Notes: generated by a model from the letters alone, not told the origin. A stretch of 8,277 nucleotides of DNA from Campylobacteraceae bacterium (GCA_027002665.1 JALWZK010000049.1:1-8277); one strand, 5' to 3'; positions 1 through 7,753 are shown, counted from the first letter of the stretch. Made by a program: numbers and translations.

Positions 1-165
1 GAAAAGCATCTGGAAGAAGTAAGAAAAATAGAAGAAACACACAAACTTTCGCCAACCGATTTTCCTTTCAATACTTTTCGACACACTTTGCACATAAAAG
101 AAGGAAATACGAAAAATTACCGGACAGAAACAGATAAAAACAAAATTGACTATTACATCTTCTAA
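1..165 (+). CDS. C-terminal fragment of an unrecognised protein (5' end outside window)
   Basis: Frame 1 is open from the first base to a TAA at 163-165, giving 54 residues with no start in view. The fragment is hydrophilic, rich in Lys, Glu and Thr, begins EKHLEEVRKIEE and ends KNKIDYYIF. I do not recognise a family. The acidic/basic helix-like start and protein-like composition favour a real coding tail over chance, but 54 open codons prove little. It overlaps the HPr-enzyme I gene by 20 bases if that gene starts at TTG 146, or by 32 if translation starts near 134. That is more than the 8-base overlaps seen elsewhere in the window. It could be the preceding gene of the same operon, the edge of inserted DNA, or a fortuitous frame. 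Confidence 0.35.
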   Translation, partial: EKHLEEVRKIEETHKLSPTDFPFNTFRHTLHIKEGNTKNYRTETDKNKIDYYIF

Positions 166-1933
166 TGGTTTCCATTTAAGACCCATTGCAAAATTTGTGA
201 ATGAGGTTAAAAAGTTTGATGCAAAAGTTACAATTATTGCATCTAATCAAGAGGTCTCTGCTCTACAAGTTCCTAAAATACTCTCATTGGCATTGGATAG
301 TGGAGATAGTTTTGAACTTAAGGTAGAAGGGGATAGAGCGAAAGAGGTTAGTAACCATCTCTCTAACTTTTTTAAAGAGATTATGGCAGATGATACAAAA
401 ACCGAAATTGCCAAGCAGGAAGATGAGAAGTATCAATCTGATGCTATTGTGGGACATACCATAGGTGGTGGTGTAGGGGTAGCACCATTAATTAGGTATA
501 GAGTTAAGATGAGTATTGATACTAAAAATAGTATCACCATTAAAGAGGCTATCGATTTAACAAAGGAAGAACTTTTAGAGCTTTCTAAGAGTAAAGATAA
601 AAATTCAGAGATTTTTTTAGCCCAAAGGGAGCTACTATCGGGTGAACCCTTCAATCGAGATTTTAAAACCTTAGATGAGTTTAAATCTACTATAAAAGAA
701 GAAATAGATAAGTTAAAAGATACAAAATTTGAATCACGAATTTCCGACTATAGAGACTTAGAGAAGAGTGTCCTCAACCATCTTGGTATTAAATCCAGAT
801 TGGAGTTGCCAGATACACCATATATCTTAGTTGCCAATGATTTACTTCCAAGTGAGGTAGAGCAGATAGCAAAGACAGCCGTCGAGGGGGTTATATTGGA
901 GAATGGAACACTTATGTCTCACGCCTCCATACTTCTCCGTTCCAATAATATTCCATCTATGATTATAGATACAAAAATAAAACATGAGATATACTCAGAT
1001 GTAATAATTGATGCCAATAGTGGAGATATTATATTAAATCCAACAAATAAGGATATAAGAAGAGCCAAAGAGAAGAAGAAACGAATTAAGATAGAGCAGA
1101 GTAAAAGCTATGCCAACCGTTTTATGCCAACCATAACCCATTCGGGTAAGCAGGTTAAAATCTTGGCAAATGTAACCGACATAGAGTCTGCAAAGGAGGC
1201 AAAGGAGTATGGAGCTGACGGAATAGGACTTTTGCGAACAGAGTTTCTATTTGGTAAAAGAAAACCTACCTTAGATGAACAGATAGAGGCTTATAGCAAG
1301 ATTTTTGAACTATTTGAAGATATTACAGTTCGCACACTTGATGTTGGGGGGGATAAGTCTCTGCCATATATAGATATTCCAAAAGAGAAAAATCCATTTC
1401 TTGGAATTAGAGGTATCCGACTATCTCTACGAGAGGAGGAGCTGTTTAGAGAGCAACTCCTATCCATATTTAAGGCACACAATGGCAAAAAAATCAAAGT
1501 TATGTTTCCAATGGTCTCTCAAACAGAGGAGTTTAAAAAGGCGAAAAAGATAGCTCAAAATGTGGCAATGGAGTATAATATAGATATTAGCAATATTCTA
1601 TTTGGTATTATGGTAGAGGTTCCATCTGTTATCTTAGCCTTAAGGGTGTTTGATAAAGAGGTCGATTTCTATTCTGTTGGCACAAATGATTTAACACAAT
1701 ATCTATTTGCAATAGAGAGAACCCACCCAACACTAAAGGTAGATATAACCTCACCTGTAGTAATGTCTGCACTCAAGATAATTATAGACAATACAACAAA
1801 ACCGATAAGTATCTGTGGAGAGTTGGCAGGAGTTTTGGAGGTTACAAAGGAGCTTGTCGATATGGGTTATAGCAGTTTATCTGTATCTTCAAAACTTATT
1901 CCATCTTTAAAAGATAAAATTCGTTTAATTTAA
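146..1933 (+). CDS. ptsI: HPr-enzyme I fusion, PEP-protein phosphotransferase
   Basis: This cytoplasmic phosphoryl-transfer protein takes phosphate from phosphoenolpyruvate via enzyme I to HPr. Residues 1-85 are an HPr domain with the phosphorylatable His10 in FHLRPIAKF. The usual regulatory Ser46 position appears to be Gln41 (by-eye alignment). Residues about 98-215 match the HPr-binding part of enzyme I, in a short form. His259 in SHASILLR is the enzyme I active histidine. The PEP-binding barrel follows: GIGLLRTEFLF (359-369), RTLDVGGDKSLPY (396-408), VMFPM (452-456), VDFYSVGTNDLTQY (506-519) and the catalytic Cys557 in ICGELAG. All key residues are present, so the enzyme looks active. At 595 residues it is short for an HPr plus full enzyme I. 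The TTG start at 146 has no clear ribosome-binding site and loses about four residues of the first HPr strand; in-frame ATA 134 is where a family-like start would fall. No sugar permease is in view, so the phosphate acceptor is unknown. Confidence 0.9.
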   Translation: MTITSSNGFHLRPIAKFVNEVKKFDAKVTIIASNQEVSALQVPKILSLALDSGDSFELKVEGDRAKEVSNHLSNFFKEIMADDTKTEIAKQEDEKYQSDAIVGHTIGGGVGVAPLIRYRVKMSIDTKNSITIKEAIDLTKEELLELSKSKDKNSEIFLAQRELLSGEPFNRDFKTLDEFKSTIKEEIDKLKDTKFESRISDYRDLEKSVLNHLGIKSRLELPDTPYILVANDLLPSEVEQIAKTAVEGVILENGTLMSHASILLRSNNIPSMIIDTKIKHEIYSDVIIDANSGDIILNPTNKDIRRAKEKKKRIKIEQSKSYANRFMPTITHSGKQVKILANVTDIESAKEAKEYGADGIGLLRTEFLFGKRKPTLDEQIEAYSKIFELFEDITVRTLDVGGDKSLPYIDIPKEKNPFLGIRGIRLSLREEELFREQLLSIFKAHNGKKIKVMFPMVSQTEEFKKAKKIAQNVAMEYNIDISNILFGIMVEVPSVILALRVFDKEVDFYSVGTNDLTQYLFAIERTHPTLKVDITSPVVMSALKIIIDNTTKPISICGELAGVLEVTKELVDMGYSSLSVSSKLIPSLKDKIRLI

Positions 1934-1945
1934 CTCTCCATTAGA

Positions 1946-1951
1946 TATAAT
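1946..1951 (+). promoter_or_regulatory. Candidate -10 element of a glmU operon promoter
   Basis: A perfect TATAAT at 1946-1951 lies in the 48-base gap between the HPr-enzyme I gene and glmU. A transcript from here would start near 1958 and carry a leader of about 24 bases with the ribosome-binding site. No good -35 box is visible; from general knowledge, Campylobacterota housekeeping promoters often rely on the -10 plus AT-rich upstream DNA. A second TATAAT at 1976-1981, 18 bases after TTGCAC (1952-1957), directly abuts the ATG and would start transcription inside the gene, so I favour the first. In such AT-rich DNA either could be chance. Confidence 0.35.
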
Positions 1952-1981
1952 TTGCACTCTAATAAATTATAAAGGTATAAT

Positions 1982-3277
1982 ATGTCTATAAGTGTTGTGA
2001 TACTATCAGCAGGTAAGGGGACACGAATGAAATCGAATACCCCGAAAGTTCTCCATAAAATTTCAGGGAAACCCATGATTTCCCATGTTATAGATGCGTC
2101 AAAAAAAATATCAGATGATATAACTGTTGTTATCTATCACCAAGCAGAGAGAGTCCGAGAAGTTATTGAAAAAGAGTATAAAGATATAAAATTTCATATT
2201 CAAGATGTAGAAAATTTTCCGGGAACGGGTGGAGCATTGAGGGGGATTACTCCCAAATATAATAGAACTCTAATTTTAAATGGGGATATGCCCTTAGTTA
2301 CCGATAACTCATTAAAAAATCTAATAGATGGAGATAGTGATATTAATATTTCTGTAATTAAATTGGATAATCCATCAGGTTATGGACGAGTAGTAATAGA
2401 AAATCAAGAAGTTAAACAGATAGTAGAGGAGAAAGATTGTAATCCTATTCAAAAAGAGATAAATAGTGTTAATGGAGGTGTTTACTCTATTAAGAGTGAA
2501 CTCTTAAAGAGATATATTCCAAAATTAAATAACTTCAATTCTCAAAAAGAGTATTATTTGACAGATATTATAGAGATGGCAGTTAAAGAGGGGAGGATAG
2601 TTAAACCGATATTTGTTCCGGAAGAGGAGTTTAAAGGGGTAAACTCTAAATTGGACTTAGCCACCGCCGAAGAGATTATGCAGAGGAGAATAAAAGATAG
2701 CCTTATGTTAAATGGAACCATTATGCACCTTCCAGATACCATATATATTGATATTAATGCCTCATTTGAGGGAGAATCTATAATTGAGAGTGGTGTATCT
2801 ATTATAGGAAAAAGCCAAATTATTAATTCTCATATAAAGGCTAACTCTGTAATTGAAGATTCCATTATAGATAACTCATCTATTGGACCTATGGGTAGAG
2901 TTAGACCGCAATCCCATATACAAGATACCCATATTGGTAATTTTGTGGAGGTTAAAAAGTCAAATTTAAATGGAGTTAAGGCAGGACACCTCTCATACTT
3001 AGGAGATGCAACTATTGAGGAGGGAACAAATATTGGAGCTGGTGTCATAACCTGTAACTATGATGGAAAAGCAAAATATAAGACCAAAATTGGGAAAAAT
3101 GTATTTGTAGGAAGTGATACTCAAATTGTAGCACCTATTACTATTGAAGATGATGTTATAATTGGAGCTGGAACAACTGTAACAAAAGATATTAAAACGG
3201 GTAGTCTTGCAATAAGTAGAGTTCCACTTAAGATAGTGGCAGATTTTTTTTATAAATTTTTTAAAAAGGTTAGATAG
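1982..3277 (+). CDS. glmU: Bifunctional UDP-GlcNAc pyrophosphorylase / glucosamine-1-phosphate acetyltransferase
   Basis: GlmU acetylates glucosamine-1-phosphate with acetyl-CoA, then joins it to UTP to make UDP-GlcNAc, the precursor of peptidoglycan and lipid A. Residues 1-230 form the uridyltransferase domain: the nucleotide-binding signature [20 protein letters not shown] (8-27), GTGGALRG (81-88) and the metal-binding Asp102 in [10 protein letters not shown]. From about 250 the sequence becomes a left-handed beta-helix of isoleucine-rich hexapeptides. It contains the acetyltransferase centre [20 protein letters not shown] (335-354), with catalytic His336, and [14 protein letters not shown]. 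At 431 residues it is slightly shorter than the E. coli enzyme (456), mainly at the C-terminus, but both active sites are complete. ATG 1982 follows AAAGG at 1971-1975. Its TAG is immediately followed by the coaBC ATG, with no spacer. Confidence 0.96.
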   Translation: MSISVVILSAGKGTRMKSNTPKVLHKISGKPMISHVIDASKKISDDITVVIYHQAERVREVIEKEYKDIKFHIQDVENFPGTGGALRGITPKYNRTLILNGDMPLVTDNSLKNLIDGDSDINISVIKLDNPSGYGRVVIENQEVKQIVEEKDCNPIQKEINSVNGGVYSIKSELLKRYIPKLNNFNSQKEYYLTDIIEMAVKEGRIVKPIFVPEEEFKGVNSKLDLATAEEIMQRRIKDSLMLNGTIMHLPDTIYIDINASFEGESIIESGVSIIGKSQIINSHIKANSVIEDSIIDNSSIGPMGRVRPQSHIQDTHIGNFVEVKKSNLNGVKAGHLSYLGDATIEEGTNIGAGVITCNYDGKAKYKTKIGKNVFVGSDTQIVAPITIEDDVIIGAGTTVTKDIKTGSLAISRVPLKIVADFFYKFFKKVR

Positions 3278-4546
3278 ATGCAGTTAAATTTAAGTGGTAA
3301 AAGGATTCTTGTAGGGGTGACCGGAAGTGTTGCTATATATAAAGCGTGTGAACTGATACGACTATTTATAAAAGCCAACGCTTCTGTAAATGTCGTTATG
3401 ACTCCAAGTGCTGAAAAGTTTATATCTCCTCTACTATTTGAGGCACTTACTCGAAATAGAGTCCTAACTCAGAGTAGTGAGAGTTGGGCTGACTATCTAA
3501 ACCATATCGATATTGGAAAGAGAGCAGATGTCTTTGTAATTGCCCCTGCAACTGCAAATACAATTAATAAACTTAGTAAAGGGATAGCTGATAATATACT
3601 ACTTCAGAGTGCATTAGCCTTTAATAAACCTCTACTTGTTGCACCATCTGCCAATACAAATATGTTAGAAAACCACTATACTACAGGCTCTCTCAAGATG
3701 TTAGCTGTAAATGATGTCAAAATTATCTCGCCCCAATCTAAACTATTGGCTTGTGGAGATGAGGGAAATGGAGCATTGGCAGAGCCTCTTGAGATATTTT
3801 ATCAGACAGCTCAACAACTATTAATTGATGAGTTTTGGAAGGATAGGAGAGTTGTAGTCACAGGTGGAGGAACAAGGGAGAAGATTGATGATGTGAGGTA
3901 TATCTCAAACTTCTCATCGGGTAAAATGGCAAACGCATTGGCTACAGCTCTATATCTGAGGGGTGCAGATGTATGTCTTATAACAACTATGGGACACTCA
4001 AATATCCCTAATGAGATATATACCATAGATGTTGATGATGCTAATGAGATGTTAGAATATACTATTGACTCAATTAGAGTAGCAAAAAAGGGAAAGATGA
4101 GTAGAGCTACTATGGGTAGTAGTGAACCAATTCATCTAATTCAGAAAAAACCATATCTATTTATGGCATCTGCCGTAGCCGATTTTACACCGAAGTTTCC
4201 TCAAAGCGGAAAAATTAAAAAATCTGCTATTGGAAGTAGTTGGAGTATAGAGCTTAAAGCGACCCCTGATATTTTATCTAATATTAATAAAGATGGATTG
4301 ATAACTGTAGGCTTTAAAGCGGAGATGGATAGCCTAAATGGATTTAATAATGCTAAAAGTATGCTTAAAAGCAAATCTATAGATGCAGTATGTTATAATC
4401 TGTTAAGAGGTAGTGATAGTTTTGGAACAGATGATAATAGTATTATTTTTATAACTGATAATTATAGTATCGATTTAGGACATAGTGATAAACTCTCGCT
4501 ATCTTTTAAAATATTAGATGAAAGTAGAAAATTAGAGAATGAGTAA
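3278..4546 (+). CDS. coaBC: Bifunctional phosphopantothenoylcysteine decarboxylase / phosphopantothenate-cysteine ligase
   Basis: CoaBC performs two successive steps of coenzyme A synthesis: CTP-dependent joining of cysteine to 4'-phosphopantothenate (CoaB), then FMN-dependent decarboxylation to 4'-phosphopantetheine (CoaC). The N-terminal CoaC part (1-180) shows VGVTGSVAIYKACELIR, catalytic His76 in NHIDIGKRADVFVIAPATAN and catalytic Cys159 in LLACGDEGNG. The CoaB part (190-422) shows VVVTGGGTREKIDDVRYISN and FSSGKM (192-217), ASAVADFTPK (297-306), the lysine cluster GKIKKS (311-316), LKATPDIL and FGTDDNSIIFI. Two motifs differ from the textbook form: the PxMNxxMW substrate clamp reads PSANTNML (123-130), and the end of the cysteine flap reads GALAEP rather than GRMAEP. 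An extra stretch of about 20 residues (268-290) precedes the ASAVADF strand. AAAAAGG at 3263-3269 is a good ribosome-binding site. The gene overlaps uppS by 8 bases. Confidence 0.94.
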   Translation: MQLNLSGKRILVGVTGSVAIYKACELIRLFIKANASVNVVMTPSAEKFISPLLFEALTRNRVLTQSSESWADYLNHIDIGKRADVFVIAPATANTINKLSKGIADNILLQSALAFNKPLLVAPSANTNMLENHYTTGSLKMLAVNDVKIISPQSKLLACGDEGNGALAEPLEIFYQTAQQLLIDEFWKDRRVVVTGGGTREKIDDVRYISNFSSGKMANALATALYLRGADVCLITTMGHSNIPNEIYTIDVDDANEMLEYTIDSIRVAKKGKMSRATMGSSEPIHLIQKKPYLFMASAVADFTPKFPQSGKIKKSAIGSSWSIELKATPDILSNINKDGLITVGFKAEMDSLNGFNNAKSMLKSKSIDAVCYNLLRGSDSFGTDDNSIIFITDNYSIDLGHSDKLSLSFKILDESRKLENE

Positions 4547-5222
4547 GAATATATTAAGGCATCTTGCAATTATTATGGATGGAAATGGAAGATGGGCAAA
4601 ACGGAGGGGGTTAATTAGAACAAAGGGACATGAGAAGGGTGCAGATATTATTAGAGACATAACGCAGTATTGTGCAGAACATAAAACCATAGAGACCTTA
4701 ACACTATATGCTTTTAGCACCGAAAATTGGAAAAGACCTAAATATGAGGTAGATTTTTTAATGAGACTATTGGATAGGTGGTTAAAACAGGAGTTACCCA
4801 CATATCATAGATTTGGAGCAAGATTTGAGACCATAGGGGATATTGAGGGATTTTCTCCAAAACTTCAAGAGACCATAGCCTCTATAAAGGCACAGACGGC
4901 ACACCATACAAATTTAATTCAGATATTGGCTCTAAATTATGGCTCCAGAAGTGAGATAGCAAAGGCCGCATCTCGACTTGCAAAGAGGGGAGAGGAGATT
5001 ACAGAGAAGAGTCTTGGAGAGGAGCTAACCACCCCATATCAAGATATAGATTTATTAATTCGCACAAGTGGAGAGCAGAGATTATCAAATTTTCTACTCT
5101 GGCAACTCTCATATAGTGAGTTCTACTTTACTAAGACCCTATGGCCAGACTTTACAACTGAGGAGTTGGAGGGGATAATCAATCAATATATAGATAGAGA
5201 TAGGAGATTTGGAGGTGTTTAA
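4539..5222 (+). CDS. uppS: Undecaprenyl diphosphate synthase (cis-prenyltransferase)
   Basis: UppS adds isopentenyl diphosphate units to farnesyl diphosphate with cis geometry, making the C55 carrier lipid for peptidoglycan and surface glycans; it acts at the inner face of the membrane. The five conserved regions are visible: IIMDGNGRWAKRRGL (11-25) with catalytic Asp14; LTLYAFSTENWKRPKYEV (54-71); the IGD motif (99-101); LNYGSRSEI (132-140); and DLLIRTSGEQRLSNFLLWQL (171-190), followed by SYSEFYF with the metal-linked Glu194. At 227 residues it is slightly shorter than E. coli UppS (253) but complete. ATG 4539 overlaps the coaBC end in another frame and has only a weak ribosome-binding site, consistent with translational coupling. 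The 3' end overlaps the prepilin peptidase start. Confidence 0.96.
   Translation: MSKNILRHLAIIMDGNGRWAKRRGLIRTKGHEKGADIIRDITQYCAEHKTIETLTLYAFSTENWKRPKYEVDFLMRLLDRWLKQELPTYHRFGARFETIGDIEGFSPKLQETIASIKAQTAHHTNLIQILALNYGSRSEIAKAASRLAKRGEEITEKSLGEELTTPYQDIDLLIRTSGEQRLSNFLLWQLSYSEFYFTKTLWPDFTTEELEGIINQYIDRDRRFGGV
5202..5206 (+). promoter_or_regulatory. Ribosome-binding site that favours GTG 5215 for the prepilin peptidase
   Basis: AGGAG at 5202-5206, inside the last codons of uppS, is eight bases from GTG 5215 but only two from the upstream in-frame TTG 5209. The spacing supports GTG 5215 as the start, removing two residues from the longest reading frame. A second GGAG at 5211-5214 touches the GTG and is too close to be used. 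Confidence 0.6.
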
Positions 5223-5952
5223 TATATATTTAATAGCTATTATATTTATATTTGGTATTGTGATAGGCTCATTTTTAAATGTTTTAATATATCGTATTCC
5301 AAAAGGTGAAAATATAGCCTATCCTCCTTCAAGATGTCAAACTTGTCAAACCCCCTTAAGATGGTGGCATAATATTCCTATAATTTCATGGATTATACTT
5401 GGTGGAAAATGTTACTTCTGTAAAGACCAAATATCAATTCAGTATCCTATTATTGAGTTTCTATCGGGACTTATTGCGGTAATATTATATTTTAAGTTGG
5501 GTTTAGTCTGGTATCTACCAATAGTTTTTTTAGTATTTGCTCTACTCTTAGCCCTACTTGTAATAGATTTTAAATATTTTGCAGTTCCAGATAGTTTAAA
5601 TCTTCTCGCATTAACTCTATCAGTGATTAATCCTCACTTTATAGATTCAATATCTTATGCACTTATGTCAGCAGGTGGATTGGCACTATTAAGATACTAT
5701 CTAAGTTATCTTTTAAAGAAAGAGGCTATGGGAGAGGGGGATATTATTGTGGCGGGGACCATGGGAGCTTTACTCGGGTTTCCACTATTTTTCTATGCAC
5801 TCTTTCTATCGGCAATATTGGCAATAGTTCCATCTCTAATGGTTAAAGATAGAATGGTTCCATTTGTTCCATTTCTATCTATTGCAACCTTTATTGTATA
5901 TATATTTGATAATCAATTTATTCGCTTGGCTAACTGGATAATATATGGGTAA
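5215..5952 (+). CDS. Type IV prepilin peptidase / N-methyltransferase (A24 family)
   Basis: This inner-membrane aspartic peptidase cuts the leader of type IV pilin and type II secretion pseudopilin precursors and usually methylates the new N-terminus. Numbered from GTG 5215, the N-terminal segment GIVIGSFLNVLIYRIPKGE is the typical start of the methylase domain. Four cysteines in two CxxC pairs (41/44 and 66/69) form the expected zinc-binding loop around WWHNIPIISWIILGG. Both catalytic aspartates are present: Asp118 in LLVIDFKYFAVPDSLNL and Asp176 in MGEGDIIVAGTMGALLG. The rest is a set of about seven or eight hydrophobic segments. Length (about 245) is normal. The start overlaps the uppS stop by 8 bases. 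No pilin gene is nearby; the place in an envelope-precursor operon appears to be a lineage habit (C. jejuni Cj0825, from memory). Confidence 0.93.
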   Translation: MFNIYLIAIIFIFGIVIGSFLNVLIYRIPKGENIAYPPSRCQTCQTPLRWWHNIPIISWIILGGKCYFCKDQISIQYPIIEFLSGLIAVILYFKLGLVWYLPIVFLVFALLLALLVIDFKYFAVPDSLNLLALTLSVINPHFIDSISYALMSAGGLALLRYYLSYLLKKEAMGEGDIIVAGTMGALLGFPLFFYALFLSAILAIVPSLMVKDRMVPFVPFLSIATFIVYIFDNQFIRLANWIIYG

Positions 5953-5962
5953 GTAGGTTATA

Positions 5963-6988
5963 GTGGGGAGAGTTAGTCTATCTAAGTATATATCGGAGAA
6001 CTTTACAAAGTCCTTTTTAACCATATTTCTGCCTCTATTTTTTATAGGCTCTCTGGTATCTATTGTGCAGTTGTCATCTCTCACAAAATTTATTCAGGTA
6101 GATTTTTTTGAGATGATGAGGTTATATGGGTATAATCTACCCGCAATGCTCTTTTATACTATTCCCGTCTCATTTTTAATAGCTGTTACAACTCTTCTAC
6201 TAAGATTATCAACTGAAAATGAGCTTATGGCTCTATTTGCATTGGGTTTTCGCTCTAAAGATATTGTTAGACGACTTCTATTTTCCGCAATACTCTTCTC
6301 TATTCTTCTACTGCTTCTATCTATTATTAAGATGCCACAGACGGAACAACAGTATAAAGCGTTCAAAATAGATAAATTGAGAGAGGCAAAATTAAATATA
6401 TCTCCCTCTAAGTTAGGGCAGAAGTTTGGAAATTTCTTTGTATATTTAAAGAGTAAAGATAAAACCTATATGAGAGATATTGTAATATATACTAAGGAGA
6501 AGGGGAAATCGGATAGACTATTTATTGCAAAGGAGGCGAATATAGATAATAGAAACTCTACCGTCTCGCTAATTTTAAATAGAGGAAGGGGATACACCTT
6601 TGATAAAAAATCCCTGCGAATGGTAGAGTATGAACAAATGAGAATATTTCAACATATTAAGGGGAAATCTTACACATATAGAGATATTCAAAAGTATTGG
6701 AAACGATATGCAAAAAATCCCAAAAAAAAGGGAAAAATTCTATTCTTTATATTTATAAGTTTAATTCCAATAATTGCACTCTATATTGTAGCCTCATTCT
6801 CAATTATAAATCCTCGTTACCAAAAGAGTTATGCCTATCCTGTATTGGGATTGACTATAATTCTACTATATGTAATAGCTACACTTCTACAGAAACATGG
6901 GACTCCCTTAACCCTCTCTATATCTCTATTGAGTGTAACTATTATAGGATTAGCTCTATTCCACTATAAAGTAACAAGGTATTTTTAG
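5963..6988 (+). CDS. lptF: LptF/LptG-family lipopolysaccharide export permease (YjgP/YjgQ type)
   Basis: This inner-membrane permease is expected to pair with a second LptF/LptG protein and the LptB ATPase to pull lipopolysaccharide from the membrane onto the Lpt bridge. The topology fits the family: three membrane segments (about 17-37, 57-80, 103-122), a soluble periplasmic region (125-250) matching the beta-jellyroll, then three more (about 258-280, 291-309, 315-333). The signature after helix 2, LRLSTENELMALFALGFRSKDIVR (split around residues 80-103), aligns with the conserved coupling-helix region that contacts LptB. At 341 residues it is slightly short (E. coli LptF 366). I cannot separate LptF from LptG by eye, so the symbol is tentative. 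GTG 5963 follows a weak AAGTAGG (5951-5957), ten bases after the previous stop. truA begins one base past its stop. Confidence 0.85.
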   Translation: MGRVSLSKYISENFTKSFLTIFLPLFFIGSLVSIVQLSSLTKFIQVDFFEMMRLYGYNLPAMLFYTIPVSFLIAVTTLLLRLSTENELMALFALGFRSKDIVRRLLFSAILFSILLLLLSIIKMPQTEQQYKAFKIDKLREAKLNISPSKLGQKFGNFFVYLKSKDKTYMRDIVIYTKEKGKSDRLFIAKEANIDNRNSTVSLILNRGRGYTFDKKSLRMVEYEQMRIFQHIKGKSYTYRDIQKYWKRYAKNPKKKGKILFFIFISLIPIIALYIVASFSIINPRYQKSYAYPVLGLTIILLYVIATLLQKHGTPLTLSISLLSVTIIGLALFHYKVTRYF

Positions 6989-6989
6989 A

Positions 6990-7715
6990 TTGAGAAGAGT
7001 AAAAGCGGTTATAGCCTATGATGGAGCATCTTTCTATGGATTTCAGAGACAGAAGGAGACTACACAAACCGTCACCACAGCCATTGAAGAGGCTCTGAAA
7101 TCTATTGGTATAGAGGATAATATTAGAGGAAGTGGAAGAACAGATAGAGGAGTTCACGCCTCAAATCAGATAATTGATTTTAGAGTTCCTACATTCTGGA
7201 GAGATTTAAATAGATTAAGAGAGGTATTAAATAGAAAATTGGACTCAATCTATTTTAAACACATCTCCTATGTCAAAGCCTCTTTTCACTCAAGATTTTC
7301 AGCTAAGAGACGAATATATCGATATATATTTAAGACAACTCCTATATCTGTTTTTGAAAAGAGATATATCTCCTACTATCCCAGATTTAATCCCCTATAT
7401 CTTCAAGAGTCCCTAAGACTATTTGAAGGGAGATATGACTTTAGTTACTTCATAAAGCAAGGTTCATTTACCCATACAAATATTAGAACTATATATAGAG
7501 CATACTATAAGAGGTATAGAGACTACCATATTATCTATTTTGAAGCAGATGGATTTTTGCGTTCACAAGTTAGAATGATGATAGATTTCTCTATGAAAGT
7601 GGCAAATGGAAAATTGAGCTTAGAAAATCAACAAGAGCAGTTGGAATTAAAGCAAAGATACTCTTCAACCTTAGCCCCTCCCAATGGATTATATCTGGCA
7701 AGAATAATCTATTAA
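6990..7715 (+). CDS. truA: tRNA pseudouridine(38-40) synthase
   Basis: TruA isomerises uridines 38, 39 and 40 in the anticodon stem-loop of tRNAs to pseudouridine. Conserved blocks run the whole length: VKAVIAYDGASFYGFQRQ (4-21), GSGRTDRGVHASNQIIDF (47-64) with catalytic Asp52, FHSRFSAKRRIYRYIFK (99-115) with the stacking Tyr110, RYDFSYFIKQGS (148-159), ADGFLRSQVRMMI (186-198) and the terminal LAPPNGLYLARIIY. At 241 residues it is normal for the compact Campylobacterota form. The start is TTG 6990, one base after the lptF stop, with ACAAGG at 6974-6979 ten bases upstream; no in-frame ATG precedes the conserved block. The stop codon lies inside a 9-base match to the CRISPR repeat end. No terminator hairpin with a T-run follows, so transcripts may run into the array as antisense. 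Confidence 0.95.
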   Translation: MRRVKAVIAYDGASFYGFQRQKETTQTVTTAIEEALKSIGIEDNIRGSGRTDRGVHASNQIIDFRVPTFWRDLNRLREVLNRKLDSIYFKHISYVKASFHSRFSAKRRIYRYIFKTTPISVFEKRYISYYPRFNPLYLQESLRLFEGRYDFSYFIKQGSFTHTNIRTIYRAYYKRYRDYHIIYFEADGFLRSQVRMMIDFSMKVANGKLSLENQQEQLELKQRYSSTLAPPNGLYLARIIY

Positions 7716-7718
7716 AAC
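7710..7718. repeat. Possible truncated CRISPR repeat overlapping the truA stop codon
   Basis: TATTAAAAC here equals the last nine bases (plus-strand reading) of each CRISPR repeat and contains the truA TAA. It ends 35 bases before the first full repeat, within the 34-37 base spacer range. The next base (T) is also the same as after repeats 1 and 2. Upstream bases belong to conserved truA coding sequence and match the repeat only poorly. This could be a remnant of a fourth repeat or an AT-rich coincidence at a suggestive distance. Confidence 0.4.
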
Positions 7719-7753
7719 TCAAAGAGAATATTCTAAAGCAATAGAGGAACATT

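Noticed and set aside
1941..1962. TTAGA/TCTAA inverted pair after the HPr-enzyme I gene as a terminator
   Set aside because: The stem is only five AT-rich pairs with a long loop and no T-run.
1976..1981. TATAAT directly before the glmU ATG as a promoter
   Set aside because: Transcription would start inside the coding region and lose the good AAAGG ribosome-binding site; the upstream TATAAT at 1946-1951 fits better.
4532..4801. Minus-strand 89-codon frame opposite uppS
   Set aside because: It is antisense to the strongly conserved UppS N-terminus and has no family resemblance.
6697..6969. Plus-strand 90-codon frame inside lptF
   Set aside because: It is an out-of-frame shadow of the permease, with implausible Cys/Ser/Asn/Tyr-rich composition and no ribosome-binding site.
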